From contig JBKPAF010000006.1 of NCBI GenBank assembly GCA_046726275.1, positions 1 through 12,527 on the forward strand: a stretch of DNA of 12,527 nucleotides, read 5' to 3'. Both the position numbers and the translations under genes were made by a program. Origin of the DNA: DASXTW01 sp046726275. GTDB taxonomy: Bacteria > Actinomycetota > UBA4738. Below the pieces are notes generated by a model that saw only the letters and a list, made by a program, of their open reading frames with translations, did no database searches and was not told the origin of the DNA. Position 1 is the stretch's first letter, and each line of letters begins with the position of its first letter. Of the stretch, positions 1-7,358 are shown piece after piece.

Positions 1-1082
1 CCGAGCACGAGCCAGACGGTCGTCAGCATGCTGGCCATCCCGCCACGAGAGAACAGCGCGTCGATCGTCTCGTTGCCGGATTGGCTCACGAACCCGGTAG
101 CCATCGACGCGAAGATCGCCTTGATGCCGGTCTCGACAGAGCCTAGGGCGGGTTCCCCTACGAACGCCTTCACGGCGTCGGGCTGGAGAAAGAGCGCCAG
201 GATCCCGGCGAAGAGCGCCGACCCGAGGATGGACAGGAACGGCGGGAACTTCTTGATCGAGAACGCCACGAGGAGCAGGAGCGGCAGCAGGGTCCACGCC
301 GAGATCTCGAAGGCACTCTCGAGAGCCTTCTGCGCCGTGGCGGTGCTGGTGGCTCCGGTCGGTTCCGCGTTCAGCCCGATCACCAGGAAGATGACCAGGG
401 AGATCCCGAGCGCCGGCGCTGCCGTCCACCACATGTTCTTGATGTGCTGCGATGTGGTGAGACCCCGGCCCACGAGGCTCGGCACGAGGATCGTCGTCTC
501 CGAGAGGGGCGTCATCTTGTCCCCGAAGTACGCCCCGCTGATCACGGCCCCGGCGGCGATCGCTTCGGAAAGCCCGAGGACATTGGCCATCCCGACGAAT
601 GCGACCCCCAGGGTGCCGGCCGTCGTCCATGAGCTGCCGGTGACCATACCGACAACGGCACAGATCGCTGCCGTCGTGACGAAGAAGAACGTCGGGCTCA
701 ACAGCCCAATCCCGTAGTGCACGATCGTGGGAATCGTGCCGGCCATGTTCCACGTGCCCATCAGCGCGCCGACGGCGAGCAGGATGAAGATCGCGCCGAC
801 AGCCGTGGTGACCCCGCCAACGGCCGCGCCGGCGATCGCAGAGACGGTGTATCCGTTCTTGAACGCGATCAGGCTGGCGAAGGACGCGCTCAGGAACAGG
901 GCGATCTGCAATGGGCCATCGGTCGCTCCGATGCCGAAGACCACGATCGTGGTGGCGATGAGTGCGATCAGGACGATGATCGGAAGGAGCGCGTCCAGCA
1001 GGCTCGGCGCTCTGGGGGCTCGACCCGTCAGGTCGATGGAGTCCGGTGATCGTCCTCCGTCTCCGCCGTCGTTGTCAGACAT
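1..1082 (-). CDS. NhaC-family Na+/H+ (or related solute) antiporter, 3'-truncated by window edge
   Basis: I translated this frame directly: 360 codons are open from an ATG at 1082 to the window edge, with no stop. After a polar N-terminus of about 28 residues it is a chain of hydrophobic helices, so an inner-membrane protein. Two family hallmarks are visible: GSSWTTAGTLGVA at residues 149-161 and GAYFGDKMTPLSETT at 183-197, matching the conserved GSSWgT and GayFGDKxSPLSdTT blocks of NhaC/MleN antiporters. The stretch NETIDALFSRGGM near 337-349 also fits the C-terminal half of the family. Members exchange Na+ for H+, and some exchange organic acids. Only roughly 100 residues should be missing. 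The Shine-Dalgarno is weak (GAGAG 4 nt before the ATG), and the gene starts 7 nt after the stop of a 45-residue ORF, so coupling is likely. It is the last visible gene of the arginine deiminase unit, where arcD would be expected; an arginine/ornithine or ammonia-related role is inference only. Confidence 0.88.
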   Translation of the reverse strand, partial: MSDNDGGDGGRSPDSIDLTGRAPRAPSLLDALLPIIVLIALIATTIVVFGIGATDGPLQIALFLSASFASLIAFKNGYTVSAIAGAAVGGVTTAVGAIFILLAVGALMGTWNMAGTIPTIVHYGIGLLSPTFFFVTTAAICAVVGMVTGSSWTTAGTLGVAFVGMANVLGLSEAIAAGAVISGAYFGDKMTPLSETTILVPSLVGRGLTTSQHIKNMWWTAAPALGISLVIFLVIGLNAEPTGATSTATAQKALESAFEISAWTLLPLLLLVAFSIKKFPPFLSILGSALFAGILALFLQPDAVKAFVGEPALGSVETGIKAIFASMATGFVSQSGNETIDALFSRGGMASMLTTVWLVL

Positions 1083-1089
1083 CGGGCTC

Positions 1090-1227
1090 TCAGCGCGGAA
1101 CCACCACGATGCTGGGTGCGCCTACCTGTTGAGGCCCCCGATGATGCACTCGCCCTCGGGCGTAGCCGACGAAAACGACGAACGCGAGGAGTAGGACCAC
1201 TACGAGGACCCATCGTCCAGCACTCAC
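1090..1227 (-). CDS. small single-span membrane protein, 45 aa
   Basis: This short frame starts at GTG 1227 and ends with TGA at 1090. It lies between arcA (23 nt upstream) and the NhaC-type gene (7 nt downstream), on the same strand. AGGAG at 1238-1242 precedes the GTG by 10 nt; an in-frame GTG at 1236 is too close to the same motif. The protein has a 5-residue head, a strongly hydrophobic helix at about residues 6-22 (WVLVVVLLLAFVVFVGY), a basic patch (RGRVHH, R30) and a Val/Pro-rich tail. By the positive-inside rule the C-terminal tail would face the cytoplasm. I recognise no family. Position and topology suggest a small accessory or regulatory subunit of the neighbouring antiporter or the ATPase of the same unit, which is inference. 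The main alternative is a non-coding spacer that is open by chance; the ribosome-binding site, the tight packing and the coherent transmembrane segment argue against that. Confidence 0.6.
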   Translation of the reverse strand: MSAGRWVLVVVLLLAFVVFVGYARGRVHHRGPQQVGAPSIVVVPR

Positions 1228-1250
1228 GTCGATCACTCTCCTTTCGTCCT

Positions 1251-2513
1251 CTAGATCGGATCCCGCAGCAGCGGGCAGGTCATGCAGTGACCGCCGCCAC
1301 GACCCTTGCCGAGCTCGAATCCCTCGATCGTGATGACCTCGACCCCGGCCTCGCGCATCCTCTCGATCGTGTGGGTGTTCCGCTCGTAGGCCACGACCAC
1401 ACCGGGCTCCATCGCCACGACATTGTTGCCGTCGTCCCATTGCTCCCGAGCCTGTTGGTACTGATCACCACCGGTCTCGACGACCTTGAGCTCGCGGACC
1501 CCGAGAGCGTCGGCAACTGCGGGCAGGAACCCGGACTCCTCCGTGACGTGGAATCGACCGTTGGGACCGCCCGGGCGGAGGCTGATCGCTCGCACCTGGC
1601 CCATCACCTTCGGAAACACGGTGACCTTGTCCCGGTCGAGCATCGTGAACACCGTGTCGAGGTGCATGTGTGCGCGGTCCTTCGACATCACCACCGCGAT
1701 GACGCGCTCAGCCGCCCCCTTGGCGAACAGCGCCCTGGCGATCTGTTCAATCATGCGCGCCTGCGTCCGCTCGCTGAGTCCGATCAGCACCGTGCCGTTG
1801 CCGATCGGCTGCACGTCGCCACCCTCGAGCGAGGAACGTCCGAAATCGTCGGCGTTGAATCGTCCGTCGTCACCCAACTCGGGGTACCAGTACTCGAACT
1901 GGGCATCCTGGAACATGGGGTGGTACCGGTAGATCGCCGCCACGTTGTACGCCTCGAGGCGACGCGCCGGCCAATACATCGGATTGAGGGACACGCCTCC
2001 GTAGATCCAGCACGACGAGTCGCGGGTGAACAGCGTGTTGGGAAGGGGGGGAAGGATGAACGCGCTGGTGTCCTCGAGGGCCGCGGCACCCAGTGAGAAC
2101 TCTCGGAGCTTGCCCAGATCGATCCCGGACTCCTCCACCGTCAGGCCGCCGATGAGGTGCTTGGCCAGGGCATCCGGAGGGAGTTGCCAGAGCATGTTGC
2201 GAACCTCGTCGACGAGGGACACACCGACCGTGTACTCGGACGCGGCCAGGCTGATCAGCCTGCCCCGGCCTTCGTCGCTGGCACTGAGCGCTTCCGCGAG
2301 CAGCTCCGCGAAGTAGAAAACCTGGACTCCGCGCTCCCGCATCCGGGCGACGAACTGATCGTGCTCGTATTGCGCACGCTCGACCCACAACACGTCGTCG
2401 AACAGCAGATCGTCGTGGTTCGCGGGAGTCAGTCGCCGGAGGCTCAGGTCCGGCCGGTGCACCATGACCTTGCGCAACTTTCCTACTTCCGAGTGAACCC
2501 CGAACGTCTCCAT
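1251..2513 (-). CDS. arcA: arginine deiminase
   Basis: Arginine deiminase (EC 3.5.3.6) hydrolyses L-arginine to L-citrulline and ammonia in the cytoplasm, the first step of the arginine deiminase pathway. The protein has 420 residues from the chosen start, normal for the family. Numbered from the GTG at 2516, all catalytic elements of the guanidino-modifying fold are in place: D166 in FTRDSS, E231 in LEGGD, H285 and D287 in HMHLDTVFT, and the nucleophile C411 in GRGGGHCMTC. These correspond to D166, E224, H278, D280 and C406 of the Pseudomonas enzyme. GTG (2516) and ATG (2513) are adjacent in frame. GGAGG at 2518-2522 lies 1 nt from the GTG and 4 nt from the ATG, so I prefer the ATG. The gene follows arcC by 19 nt and the stop is TAG. 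Confidence 0.97.
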   Translation of the reverse strand: METFGVHSEVGKLRKVMVHRPDLSLRRLTPANHDDLLFDDVLWVERAQYEHDQFVARMRERGVQVFYFAELLAEALSASDEGRGRLISLAASEYTVGVSLVDEVRNMLWQLPPDALAKHLIGGLTVEESGIDLGKLREFSLGAAALEDTSAFILPPLPNTLFTRDSSCWIYGGVSLNPMYWPARRLEAYNVAAIYRYHPMFQDAQFEYWYPELGDDGRFNADDFGRSSLEGGDVQPIGNGTVLIGLSERTQARMIEQIARALFAKGAAERVIAVVMSKDRAHMHLDTVFTMLDRDKVTVFPKVMGQVRAISLRPGGPNGRFHVTEESGFLPAVADALGVRELKVVETGGDQYQQAREQWDDGNNVVAMEPGVVVAYERNTHTIERMREAGVEVITIEGFELGKGRGGGHCMTCPLLRDPI

Positions 2514-2532
2514 CACGCCTCCAATCCGAGGA

Positions 2533-3471
2533 TCAGGACGACCCCTCGGCGACGACCTGGGTTCCAGCGTCGCCCTCTACGATCGCCTCGATCTGCTCCA
2601 ATCCGCCGATCGCCGCTCGGCGACCCGCTCGCTCCACGAACCGGATCGCGGCCTCGACCTTCGGGCCCATCGATCCAGCCGCGAAGGAGCCTTCGCGAAG
2701 CTCGGCGACGGTCACCCGCCTGAGCAGGCGCTGGTCCGGGGTGCCCCAGTCCGCGTAGACGCCCTCGACGTCGGTCGCCATGACGAACACGTCTGCCTCG
2801 ACCTCACGGGCGAGGAGCTCGGTGGTGAGGTCCTTGTCGATCACTGCCTCCACCCCGGTCAGCGTTCGACCCGGGCCAGCGCCCTCGCCATCCTCGTCGT
2901 AGATCGTCGGAACGCCCCCGCCACCCGCGCAGATGACCACCACGCCTCGATCCAGCAGCCATCGGATGGGGCGGATCTCGAAGATGCGCCGGGGCTCCGG
3001 CGATGGGACGACGCGACGCCAGCGGTCTCCGTCCTGCTTGAAGTTCCATCCCTTCTCGAGCGCGAGCGCCTCTGCCGCAGCCTTCTCATAGACCGGGCCG
3101 ACGAACTTCGTCGGCTTCTCGAACGCCGAATCCTTTGGATCGACCTCCACCATCGTCAGGATGGTCGCGAAGGGGACGTCCGCCGGCAGCAGATTGCCGA
3201 GCTCCTGCTCGAGGACGTAGCCGATCATCCCTTCGGTCTGCGCACCGAGGACGTCGAGAGGAAAGGCGCCGCTCTCTTGGTAGGCAGCCCCTTGGAGCGC
3301 CAGCAACCCGACCTGCGGACCATTGCCGTGCGTCAGCACCAGCTGATGCTTCTGAGCCACGGCCGCCAGCGGTGGTGCGGCCTTTTTCACGTTGGCTCGT
3401 TGCGCCTCGGCCGTCATCGGCTCGCCCCGCTTCAGCAGAGCGTTGCCTCCCAACGCCACGACCACTCTCAT
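2533..3471 (-). CDS. arcC: carbamate kinase
   Basis: Carbamate kinase (EC 2.7.2.2) transfers the phosphate of carbamoyl phosphate to ADP, giving ATP and carbamate, which breaks down to CO2 and ammonia. It is the energy-yielding last step of the arginine deiminase pathway. The protein has 312 residues, the usual size. Amino acid kinase motifs appear in order: ALGGNALL (6-13), THGNGPQVG (47-55), CAGGGGVP (181-188), GVEAVIDKDL (206-215), MATDVEGVY (231-239) and GSMGPKV (266-272). The frame is open further upstream to 3786, but that part lies inside arcB in another frame and has no family similarity. The ATG at 3471 begins directly with the N-terminal kinase strand MRVVVALGGN and has GGAG at 3477-3480, 5 nt away. 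It starts 11 nt after the arcB stop. The order arcB-arcC-arcA differs from the common arcABC. Confidence 0.97.
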   Translation of the reverse strand: MRVVVALGGNALLKRGEPMTAEAQRANVKKAAPPLAAVAQKHQLVLTHGNGPQVGLLALQGAAYQESGAFPLDVLGAQTEGMIGYVLEQELGNLLPADVPFATILTMVEVDPKDSAFEKPTKFVGPVYEKAAAEALALEKGWNFKQDGDRWRRVVPSPEPRRIFEIRPIRWLLDRGVVVICAGGGGVPTIYDEDGEGAGPGRTLTGVEAVIDKDLTTELLAREVEADVFVMATDVEGVYADWGTPDQRLLRRVTVAELREGSFAAGSMGPKVEAAIRFVERAGRRAAIGGLEQIEAIVEGDAGTQVVAEGSS

Positions 3472-3482
3472 GATCGCTCCAA

Positions 3483-4484
3483 TCAGTCGCCCAGCGTCGC
3501 CACCATCACGGCCTTGATCGTGTGCATCCGGTTCTCGGCCTGGTCCCAGACGATCGAGTGCTCCGACTCGAAGACCTCGTCCGTGACCTCCAGTCCGTTG
3601 AGCCCATACTTCTCGAAGATCTCCTCGCCGACCTTGGTCTCCCGGTTGTGGAAGGCCGGCAGGCAGTGGAGGAACTTGACTCTCGAGTTCCCGGTGCGGC
3701 GGATCACGTCCAGGTTCACCTGGTAGGGCTTCAGGAGCTCGATCCTCTCGCCCCAAACTTCGGCCTTTTCCCCCATCGAAACCCACACGTCCGTGTAGAG
3801 GTAATCCACGCCGCGCACGCCTTCATCGACGTCTTCGGTGAGGGTGAGCCGGGCTCCTGTTTCGCCGGCGATCTCGTTGCACGTCTTGACCAGATCCTCG
3901 GTCGGCCACAGGTGTTCGGGCGCGCAGAGTCGAACGTCCATGCCGAACTTGCAGCCCGCGACCATCAGCGAATTGCCCATGTTGTTGCGGGCGTCGCCCA
4001 GGTAGCAGTACGAGATCTCGCGAAGATGCTTGTCGCTGTGCTCGGTCATGGTCAGGACGTCCGCCAGGGTCTGCGTCGGATGGAACTGGTCCGTCAGGCC
4101 GTTCCAGACGGGCACGCCGGCGTACTCGGCGAGGATCTCGACCGTCTCCTGGGCGAAGCCTCGATATTCGATCCCGTCGAACGTGCGACCGAGCACCCGG
4201 GCCGTGTCCTTCATCGATTCCTTGTGCCCGATCTGGGATCCGCTCGGCTCCAGGTACGTGACGTGCGCGCCCTGATCGTGGGCAGCGACCTCGAACGCCG
4301 TCCGCGTGCGCGTGGACGTCTTCTCGAAGATCAGGGCGATGTTCTTACCCGCGAGTTGAGGCCGCTCGTATCCACCATACTTCGCCGCCTTCAGGTCGGC
4401 CGCGAGCTTCAGGAGGAACACGAGCTCATTCGGCGTGAAGTCGAGCTCCTTGACGAAGTTTCGATTCCGCAAGTTCAGGGCCAT
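3483..4484 (-). CDS. arcB: ornithine carbamoyltransferase, catabolic
   Basis: Ornithine carbamoyltransferase (EC 2.1.3.3). Next to arginine deiminase and carbamate kinase it should run in the catabolic direction, phosphorolysing citrulline to ornithine and carbamoyl phosphate. The protein has 333 residues, typical of the family. Substrate-binding motifs are intact: STRTRT (57-62, carbamoyl phosphate), HPTQ (135-138), DVWVSMGE (232-239, ornithine side) and HCLPAFH (273-279, with the reactive Cys of the HCLP loop). The C-terminus ENRMHTIKAVMVATLG is also characteristic. The ATG start has one of the best ribosome-binding sites of the window (AAGGAGG, 5 nt spacing), and this motif overlaps the stop codon of the ATPase gene upstream. 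Catabolic versus biosynthetic (argF) use rests on context, not on a residue I can point to. Confidence 0.96.
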   Translation of the reverse strand: MALNLRNRNFVKELDFTPNELVFLLKLAADLKAAKYGGYERPQLAGKNIALIFEKTSTRTRTAFEVAAHDQGAHVTYLEPSGSQIGHKESMKDTARVLGRTFDGIEYRGFAQETVEILAEYAGVPVWNGLTDQFHPTQTLADVLTMTEHSDKHLREISYCYLGDARNNMGNSLMVAGCKFGMDVRLCAPEHLWPTEDLVKTCNEIAGETGARLTLTEDVDEGVRGVDYLYTDVWVSMGEKAEVWGERIELLKPYQVNLDVIRRTGNSRVKFLHCLPAFHNRETKVGEEIFEKYGLNGLEVTDEVFESEHSIVWDQAENRMHTIKAVMVATLGD

Positions 4485-4489
4485 CGACG

Positions 4490-4497
4490 CCTCCTTA
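4490..4497 (-). promoter_or_regulatory. arcB ribosome-binding site fused to the ATPase stop codon
   Basis: On the minus strand the TAA stop of the P-type ATPase and the arcB Shine-Dalgarno share bases as TAAGGAGG, followed by 5 nt and ATG. Ribosomes ending on the ATPase would sit on the arcB initiation site, so translational coupling or reinitiation is likely. It also confirms the arcB start. Confidence 0.75.
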
Positions 4498-7236
4498 CGT
4501 GGGCGACAAAGCTGGCTGGGCAGGGGCAGTGGTCACACGCTTGTGGCGCCGTCTCAGCACCACCTTGATGAGCTCCTCGACGACGACCAGGCTCGACGCG
4601 ATTCCGATGCAGATCCACCACTGGGTGAAGGTGAGCTCCGTGGTCCCGATGAAGCGCTGGAGGAACCCGATCTCGGTGACGGCGAGGATCAGCAGCAAGG
4701 AGATGCCGTAACGCTTCAGCTGTGTGGGCCCTGGGATCGCCGCTCGACTCAAGATCGTGTCCCACTGATCGCGTGCCAGCAGGCCCGCAGCCAGGTGGAA
4801 CAGGGAGAGCGTCGTCAGGAGCATCGTCGAAGCGAGCCGCGCCCCGTCGTCCGCGGCGATCTGGTAGGCGACGAGGGAGCCCACCGTCATGACCAGCCCG
4901 ATGACCGAGAGACGGATCCAGTCGGCGGTGGAGAACACCGGAGCCTCCACGGGGCGAGGGAGGCGGTCCATCAACCCACCCGAGGGTTCGTCGAAACCAA
5001 GCGCGATCGCGATGGGGATATCGATGAGCATGTTCAACCACAGGATCTGCAGGGGATTCAGGGGCACGCCTGCGGCGATGTTGAAGATGCCGGCCCCCAG
5101 GAAGATTGCGACATAAGCCACGAGCGTGGACATCTGGAACCGGAGATACTTCAAGAGGTTGTCATACAGGCCCCGCCCGTATTCGACCGCGCTCACGATC
5201 GTCGCGAAGTTGTCGTCCGTGAGGATCATCACGGCCGCCTCCTTCGAGACCTCGGTGCCCGTGATGCCCATGGCAACCCCAATGTTTGCGGCCTTCAGGG
5301 CCGGAGCATCGTTCACGCCGTCGCCTGTCATCGCGACGATCTCGCCGCTCTGTTGAAGGAGCCGAACCAGCCGGACCTTGTCCTCCGGCGCGACCCGGGC
5401 GATCACGCTGATGTCTGCCAGCTGGCTGAGCAGATCCTCGTCGCTGAGCGAGGCAAACTCGGCGCCGGTTAACGCCCGTCCCTCGAGCCCCAGTTCCCTT
5501 CCGATCGCCGCAGCGGTTGTTGCGTGATCTCCCGTGATCATCCGGACGCGAATGCCCGCCCGCTTGCACTCGGCGATGGCGTCCTTGGCCTCGGATCGTG
5601 GCGGATCGATGATGCCGATCATCGCCAGGAGCGTCAGGTCCTGAACGAGGTCCAGGAGGTTGCCCTGCGGATCGAACTGTTCGGGGTCGAAGTCGCGCTC
5701 GGCGACGACCATCACTCGCTCGCCGCGCCGGGCCATCTCGTCGTTCGCCTCCAGCGCCAAGGATCGGTTGTCGTCGGTGACACGTTGCAGCCCGCCATCC
5801 GGATCCCGATAGAAACTGCCGCGGGCGATCAGGATATCGGGCGCACCTTTGACGTAGCAACGGATCACCGGGTCGCCCTTCGCTCCGGTCATCCGGTGGA
5901 ACGTGGCCATGAACTTGTATTCCGAGTCGAACGGGACCTCAGCCACACGCGGGTAGGCACGGCGGGTCTCGGAGATATCGAGTCCTCCCTTGGCACCGAG
6001 GACGATCAGGGCGCCTTCCGTCGGATCACCGATGAGCGTCTCGCCGTCGAGTAGCGCGTCCGCGCACAGGACCATGGGAAGCAGATAAGGATCGAGATCG
6101 AAGTCGGAACCACCGACACGACTGATCTGGCCCTCGGTGCTGTAGCCCTGCCCAGAGACCGTGAACCTGTTCTTGCCAGGGATCGCCAGGCCGCGAGCGG
6201 TCATCCTGTTCAGCGTGAGCGTGCCGGTCTTGTCCGAGCAGATCGCCGACGTCGACCCGAGGGTCTCCACCGAGGGCAGCCGCTTGACGATCGCGTTCCG
6301 GTTAGCGATCTCGCGAGTTCCGATGGACAGGAGCGCCGTGACGACCGCGGGCAAGCCCGTCGGGATGGCCGCGACGGCGAGCGCGACGCCGATGATGAAC
6401 AGATCGTCGAACGTCTGCCCCCTGGCGAGGCCGAGCAGCACCACGAAGACCAGTGCCACGCAGGCGATCCCCGCGATCACCTTGGACAAGCCATCAAGCT
6501 GCCTCTGCAGAGGCGTCTTCTCGGAGGTCGTGCTCGCCAGCAGGCCGGCGATGTGACCTATCTCAGTAGCCATGCCGGTCGACGTGACGATCATCTCGCC
6601 GCGCCCCCGGGTGACCGACGTGTTCATGAACGCCATGGAGATTCGGTCGCCCAGGGGGACGTCGTCCCCGGGCACCGGGTCCGTTGCCTTGGCGACCGGA
6701 AGACTCTCGCCGGTGAGCGCGGCCTCCTCGATCTCGAGTGTCGCGGCGACGCAGATCCGGCCGTCTGCGGGGACCCGATTACCCGCTTCGACGAGCACGA
6801 CGTCGCCGGGCACGAGCTCCTCGGCGTCGATCTCCAGCGCCTGGCCGCCACGCCGGACTCTCGCGATGGTCTTCATCATCTGCGCCAACGCCTTGACGCT
6901 CTCCTCGGCCTTCGCCTCCTGCCGGAGGCCGATGACGGCGTTGAACACGGTGAGCCCGGCCAACAACACAGACGTCGCTACGTCGCCGGTCACGAACAGG
7001 CTGACGCCGGCCGCGGCGAGCAGGATGATCTGCATGAAGTCGCGGTATTGGCGGAGGAAGGCCTGAACCGCCGATTCCTTCTTCCCTTCGGCCAGCCGAT
7101 TCGGACCCACGGACTGGAGCCGGGCTTGTGCCTCCTCTGTGCTCAGGCCAGTGTCGAGCTTCACTCCAAGCTCGTCAGCCACCCTTGAGGCGTCAGTCGC
7201 GTGCCAATCGGTTCGGGATGTCGTTTGGACCATCAT
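4495..7236 (-). CDS. P2A-type (PMR1/SPCA-like) cation-transporting P-type ATPase with altered ion site
   Basis: This is an integral-membrane ion pump driven by ATP. From the ATG at 7236 it has 913 residues and the full P2 layout: an N-terminal cation-ATPase domain, the A domain with TGES (175-178), the phosphorylation site CSDKTGTLT (D335), the nucleotide domain with KGAP (463-466), the hinge TGDGVNDAP (637-645) and a C-terminal helix bundle. M5 (FQMSTLVAYVAIFLGA) and M6 (ILWLNMLID, N735 and D739) look like the Golgi/bacterial PMR1 type with one ion site. The M4 signature is PTGLP (292-296), where Ca2+ pumps have PEGLP, so the liganding Glu is replaced by Thr and the transported ion is uncertain. 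The frame can also start at TTG 7248; neither start has a strong ribosome-binding site, and I prefer the ATG pair at 7236/7233. It is the first gene of the arc unit, 10 nt before arcB. Confidence 0.93.
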   Translation of the reverse strand: MMVQTTSRTDWHATDASRVADELGVKLDTGLSTEEAQARLQSVGPNRLAEGKKESAVQAFLRQYRDFMQIILLAAAGVSLFVTGDVATSVLLAGLTVFNAVIGLRQEAKAEESVKALAQMMKTIARVRRGGQALEIDAEELVPGDVVLVEAGNRVPADGRICVAATLEIEEAALTGESLPVAKATDPVPGDDVPLGDRISMAFMNTSVTRGRGEMIVTSTGMATEIGHIAGLLASTTSEKTPLQRQLDGLSKVIAGIACVALVFVVLLGLARGQTFDDLFIIGVALAVAAIPTGLPAVVTALLSIGTREIANRNAIVKRLPSVETLGSTSAICSDKTGTLTLNRMTARGLAIPGKNRFTVSGQGYSTEGQISRVGGSDFDLDPYLLPMVLCADALLDGETLIGDPTEGALIVLGAKGGLDISETRRAYPRVAEVPFDSEYKFMATFHRMTGAKGDPVIRCYVKGAPDILIARGSFYRDPDGGLQRVTDDNRSLALEANDEMARRGERVMVVAERDFDPEQFDPQGNLLDLVQDLTLLAMIGIIDPPRSEAKDAIAECKRAGIRVRMITGDHATTAAAIGRELGLEGRALTGAEFASLSDEDLLSQLADISVIARVAPEDKVRLVRLLQQSGEIVAMTGDGVNDAPALKAANIGVAMGITGTEVSKEAAVMILTDDNFATIVSAVEYGRGLYDNLLKYLRFQMSTLVAYVAIFLGAGIFNIAAGVPLNPLQILWLNMLIDIPIAIALGFDEPSGGLMDRLPRPVEAPVFSTADWIRLSVIGLVMTVGSLVAYQIAADDGARLASTMLLTTLSLFHLAAGLLARDQWDTILSRAAIPGPTQLKRYGISLLLILAVTEIGFLQRFIGTTELTFTQWWICIGIASSLVVVEELIKVVLRRRHKRVTTAPAQPALSPT

Positions 7237-7275
7237 CGCCTGAGGCAATGTGCACGAGAGCAGCGGTAGGGCGCG

Positions 7276-7292
7276 TCATCCGGAGAGGATGA
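7276..7292. repeat. perfect inverted repeat, candidate operator
   Basis: The arms TCATCC and GGATGA are exact reverse complements with a 5-nt spacer. The repeat lies about 40-56 bp upstream of the ATPase ATG. The same half-site recurs at 7340 and 7381 in the same intergenic region, which is why an operator is preferred over a chance hairpin. Confidence 0.4.
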
Positions 7293-7340
7293 ATTCACAA
7301 AGCGCCTGTTCGCGCCTAATGCGGGCGTCCAGCGCCCTTT

Positions 7341-7358
7341 CATCCCATCGGGGGGATG
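7341..7358. repeat. second inverted repeat with the same half-site core
   Basis: The arms CATCCC and GGGATG are perfect reverse complements around a 6-nt spacer. Its centre is about 65 bp from the centre of the repeat at 7276-7292, and both contain the CATCC/GGATG core. It could be a paired operator site between the two divergent genes, or a chance product of GC-rich DNA. Confidence 0.35.

Noticed and set aside
1116..2096. Long plus-strand open frame (326 codons) opposite arcA
   Set aside because: It mirrors the conserved arcA coding frame, has no family motif and starts without a ribosome-binding site. It is a by-product of GC-rich codon use.
3472..3786. Upstream extension of the arcC reading frame
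   Set aside because: The extension overlaps arcB in another frame. The kinase fold begins exactly at the ATG at 3471, which has its own Shine-Dalgarno and gives the normal family length.
3522..5472. Long plus-strand open frames opposite arcB and the ATPase
   Set aside because: They lie antisense to genes with intact catalytic motifs, are rich in Arg, Asp, His and Gln as typical of antisense GC-rich frames, and match nothing recognisable.
7290..7297. TGAATTCA as an ArgR (ARG box) site in front of the arc unit
   Set aside because: ARG boxes have TGAAT and ATTCA halves separated by about four AT-rich bases. Here the halves overlap and the flanks are GC-rich.
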